6,208 nt of DNA from Desulfovibrio sp. (lineage in GTDB: Bacteria; Desulfobacterota; Desulfovibrionia; Desulfovibrionales; Desulfovibrionaceae): NCBI GenBank assembly GCA_031281815.1, contig JAITEY010000159.1, positions 1 through 6,208 on the forward strand, read 5' to 3'. Positions 5,591 to 6,208 of this stretch are shown here, piece by piece. The position numbers were made by a program, and so were the translations under genes. The stretch's first letter is position 1. Each line of letters begins with the position of its first letter. The notes under the pieces are model-generated. The model had not been told where the DNA came from. It saw only the letters and a program-made list of their open reading frames with translations, and ran no database searches.

Positions 5591-6208
5591 ATGGCGGTTT
5601 TCGACGACCCCTGGCAATTTTCCTCATCCCCGCTGAGCGCCCGCGACTGCCGCGTGCTTGCCTTTACCGGTGAAGAAGCCGTCGGAGAGGGATATGTTTT
5701 CGATATTCTGCTTTCGGCGTCCAAGGTCGAAGCGAAGCAGGCGCGGGACATGCAGGAAGCGCTCATGCGCGCCTCCCTGCTCACCCTGACGGGACGCGCG
5801 GCGGACGGCTCGTTGTTTTCATGGAACGGCGCGGCCCAAGAGGTGACCTATGCCTTTCCGAGTAAGGCGGGCGCGGTATACGGGGTGCGTATGCGCCCGC
5901 GCGCCTGGAAATTGAAGCATTCCGTGCATTCGCACATTTTTTTGAATATGTCCCTGCCCAAGCTGCTCGACAAGCTCCTGACGGAGGAAGGTTTGATCGC
6001 AGGCTCGGACTTTGCCGACGACTTGCAGGGGGATTACAAAGCGCGCCCTTTTACCTGCCGGTATAATGAAAACGCTTGTGCTTTTCTGTCCCGCCGCCTG
6101 GAAAGAGCGGGCGCCTACACCTACATACGGCAGACGGACGACGGGGACGTGCTGGTGCTGGCGGACGGCAAAAGCGACCCTGACGCGCTTGCTCCGGACG
6201 ACATGTCG
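5591..6208 (+). CDS. vgrG: VgrG-like type VI secretion spike protein, 3'-truncated by window edge
   Basis: The first 206 residues of a protein that continues past the window. VgrG trimers form the needle tip of type VI secretion systems, are related to phage tail-spike proteins gp27/gp5, and are punched with the Hcp tube into target cells. Residues 20-40 (CRVLAFTGEEAVGEGYVFDIL) fit the opening strand of the gp27-like domain. YGVRMRPRAWKLKHSVHSHIFLNMS (97-121) fits its central segment, and YKARPF followed by CRYNENACAFLSRRLERAGAYTYI (149-179) matches the family signature, usually written as QYxESdxaFlsRLlEeeG. The gp5-like needle and any C-terminal effector are not in view, so neither length nor cargo can be judged. 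A phage tail or baseplate protein of the same superfamily is the main alternative. The gene has its own promoter candidate and an optimal Shine-Dalgarno. Confidence 0.83.
   Translation, partial: MAVFDDPWQFSSSPLSARDCRVLAFTGEEAVGEGYVFDILLSASKVEAKQARDMQEALMRASLLTLTGRAADGSLFSWNGAAQEVTYAFPSKAGAVYGVRMRPRAWKLKHSVHSHIFLNMSLPKLLDKLLTEEGLIAGSDFADDLQGDYKARPFTCRYNENACAFLSRRLERAGAYTYIRQTDDGDVLVLADGKSDPDALAPDDMS

Noticed and set aside
5449..5673. Small + strand open frame before and into the vgrG-like gene
   Set aside because: It overlaps the promoter region and the vgrG-like start in another frame, with no ribosome binding site or recognisable sequence.

Overview
The window looks like a high-GC proteobacterial chromosome. 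Ddl motif style, strong GC3 bias and gene content loosely suggest a Desulfovibrio-like delta-proteobacterium; this taxonomic call is an inference with low to moderate confidence. All six recognisable genes lie on the + strand. Long open frames on the - strand are antisense shadows produced by the GC-rich third codon positions.

Positions 1-882 hold the 3' part of proB (glutamate 5-kinase), 955-2256 the complete proA (gamma-glutamyl phosphate reductase), and 2284-3336 ddl (D-alanine--D-alanine ligase). Gaps are 72 and 27 nt, so these three are probably cotranscribed. ProB and ProA perform the first two steps of proline synthesis, and Ddl makes the D-Ala-D-Ala dipeptide of peptidoglycan. The Ddl is unusual: about 37 extra residues sit between two of its metal-binding residues, and the DNA encoding them contains inverted repeats.

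Positions 3378-4433, 41 nt after ddl, encode a five-helix membrane protein. It has a VKOR-like cysteine layout, a fused thioredoxin-like domain (CPAC) and a proline-rich tail with two more cysteines. It is best read as an envelope disulfide-bond enzyme. A 133-nt gap with a hairpin and two imperfect copies of a 15-16 bp repeat follows. Then comes an HD-domain phosphohydrolase-like gene of unknown substrate (4567-5355).

A 235-nt gap (5356-5590) contains an AT-rich island with a good sigma70-type promoter candidate, a dyad over that promoter and a leader hairpin. It leads into a gene that runs off the right edge (5591-6208) and encodes the N-terminal part of a VgrG-like type VI secretion spike protein. 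The left two thirds is therefore housekeeping. The right end may be the start of an accessory secretion locus, although the window shows only about 200 codons of it. No RNA genes, CRISPR arrays, transposases or att sites were recognised, and no clearly new multi-gene system is visible.
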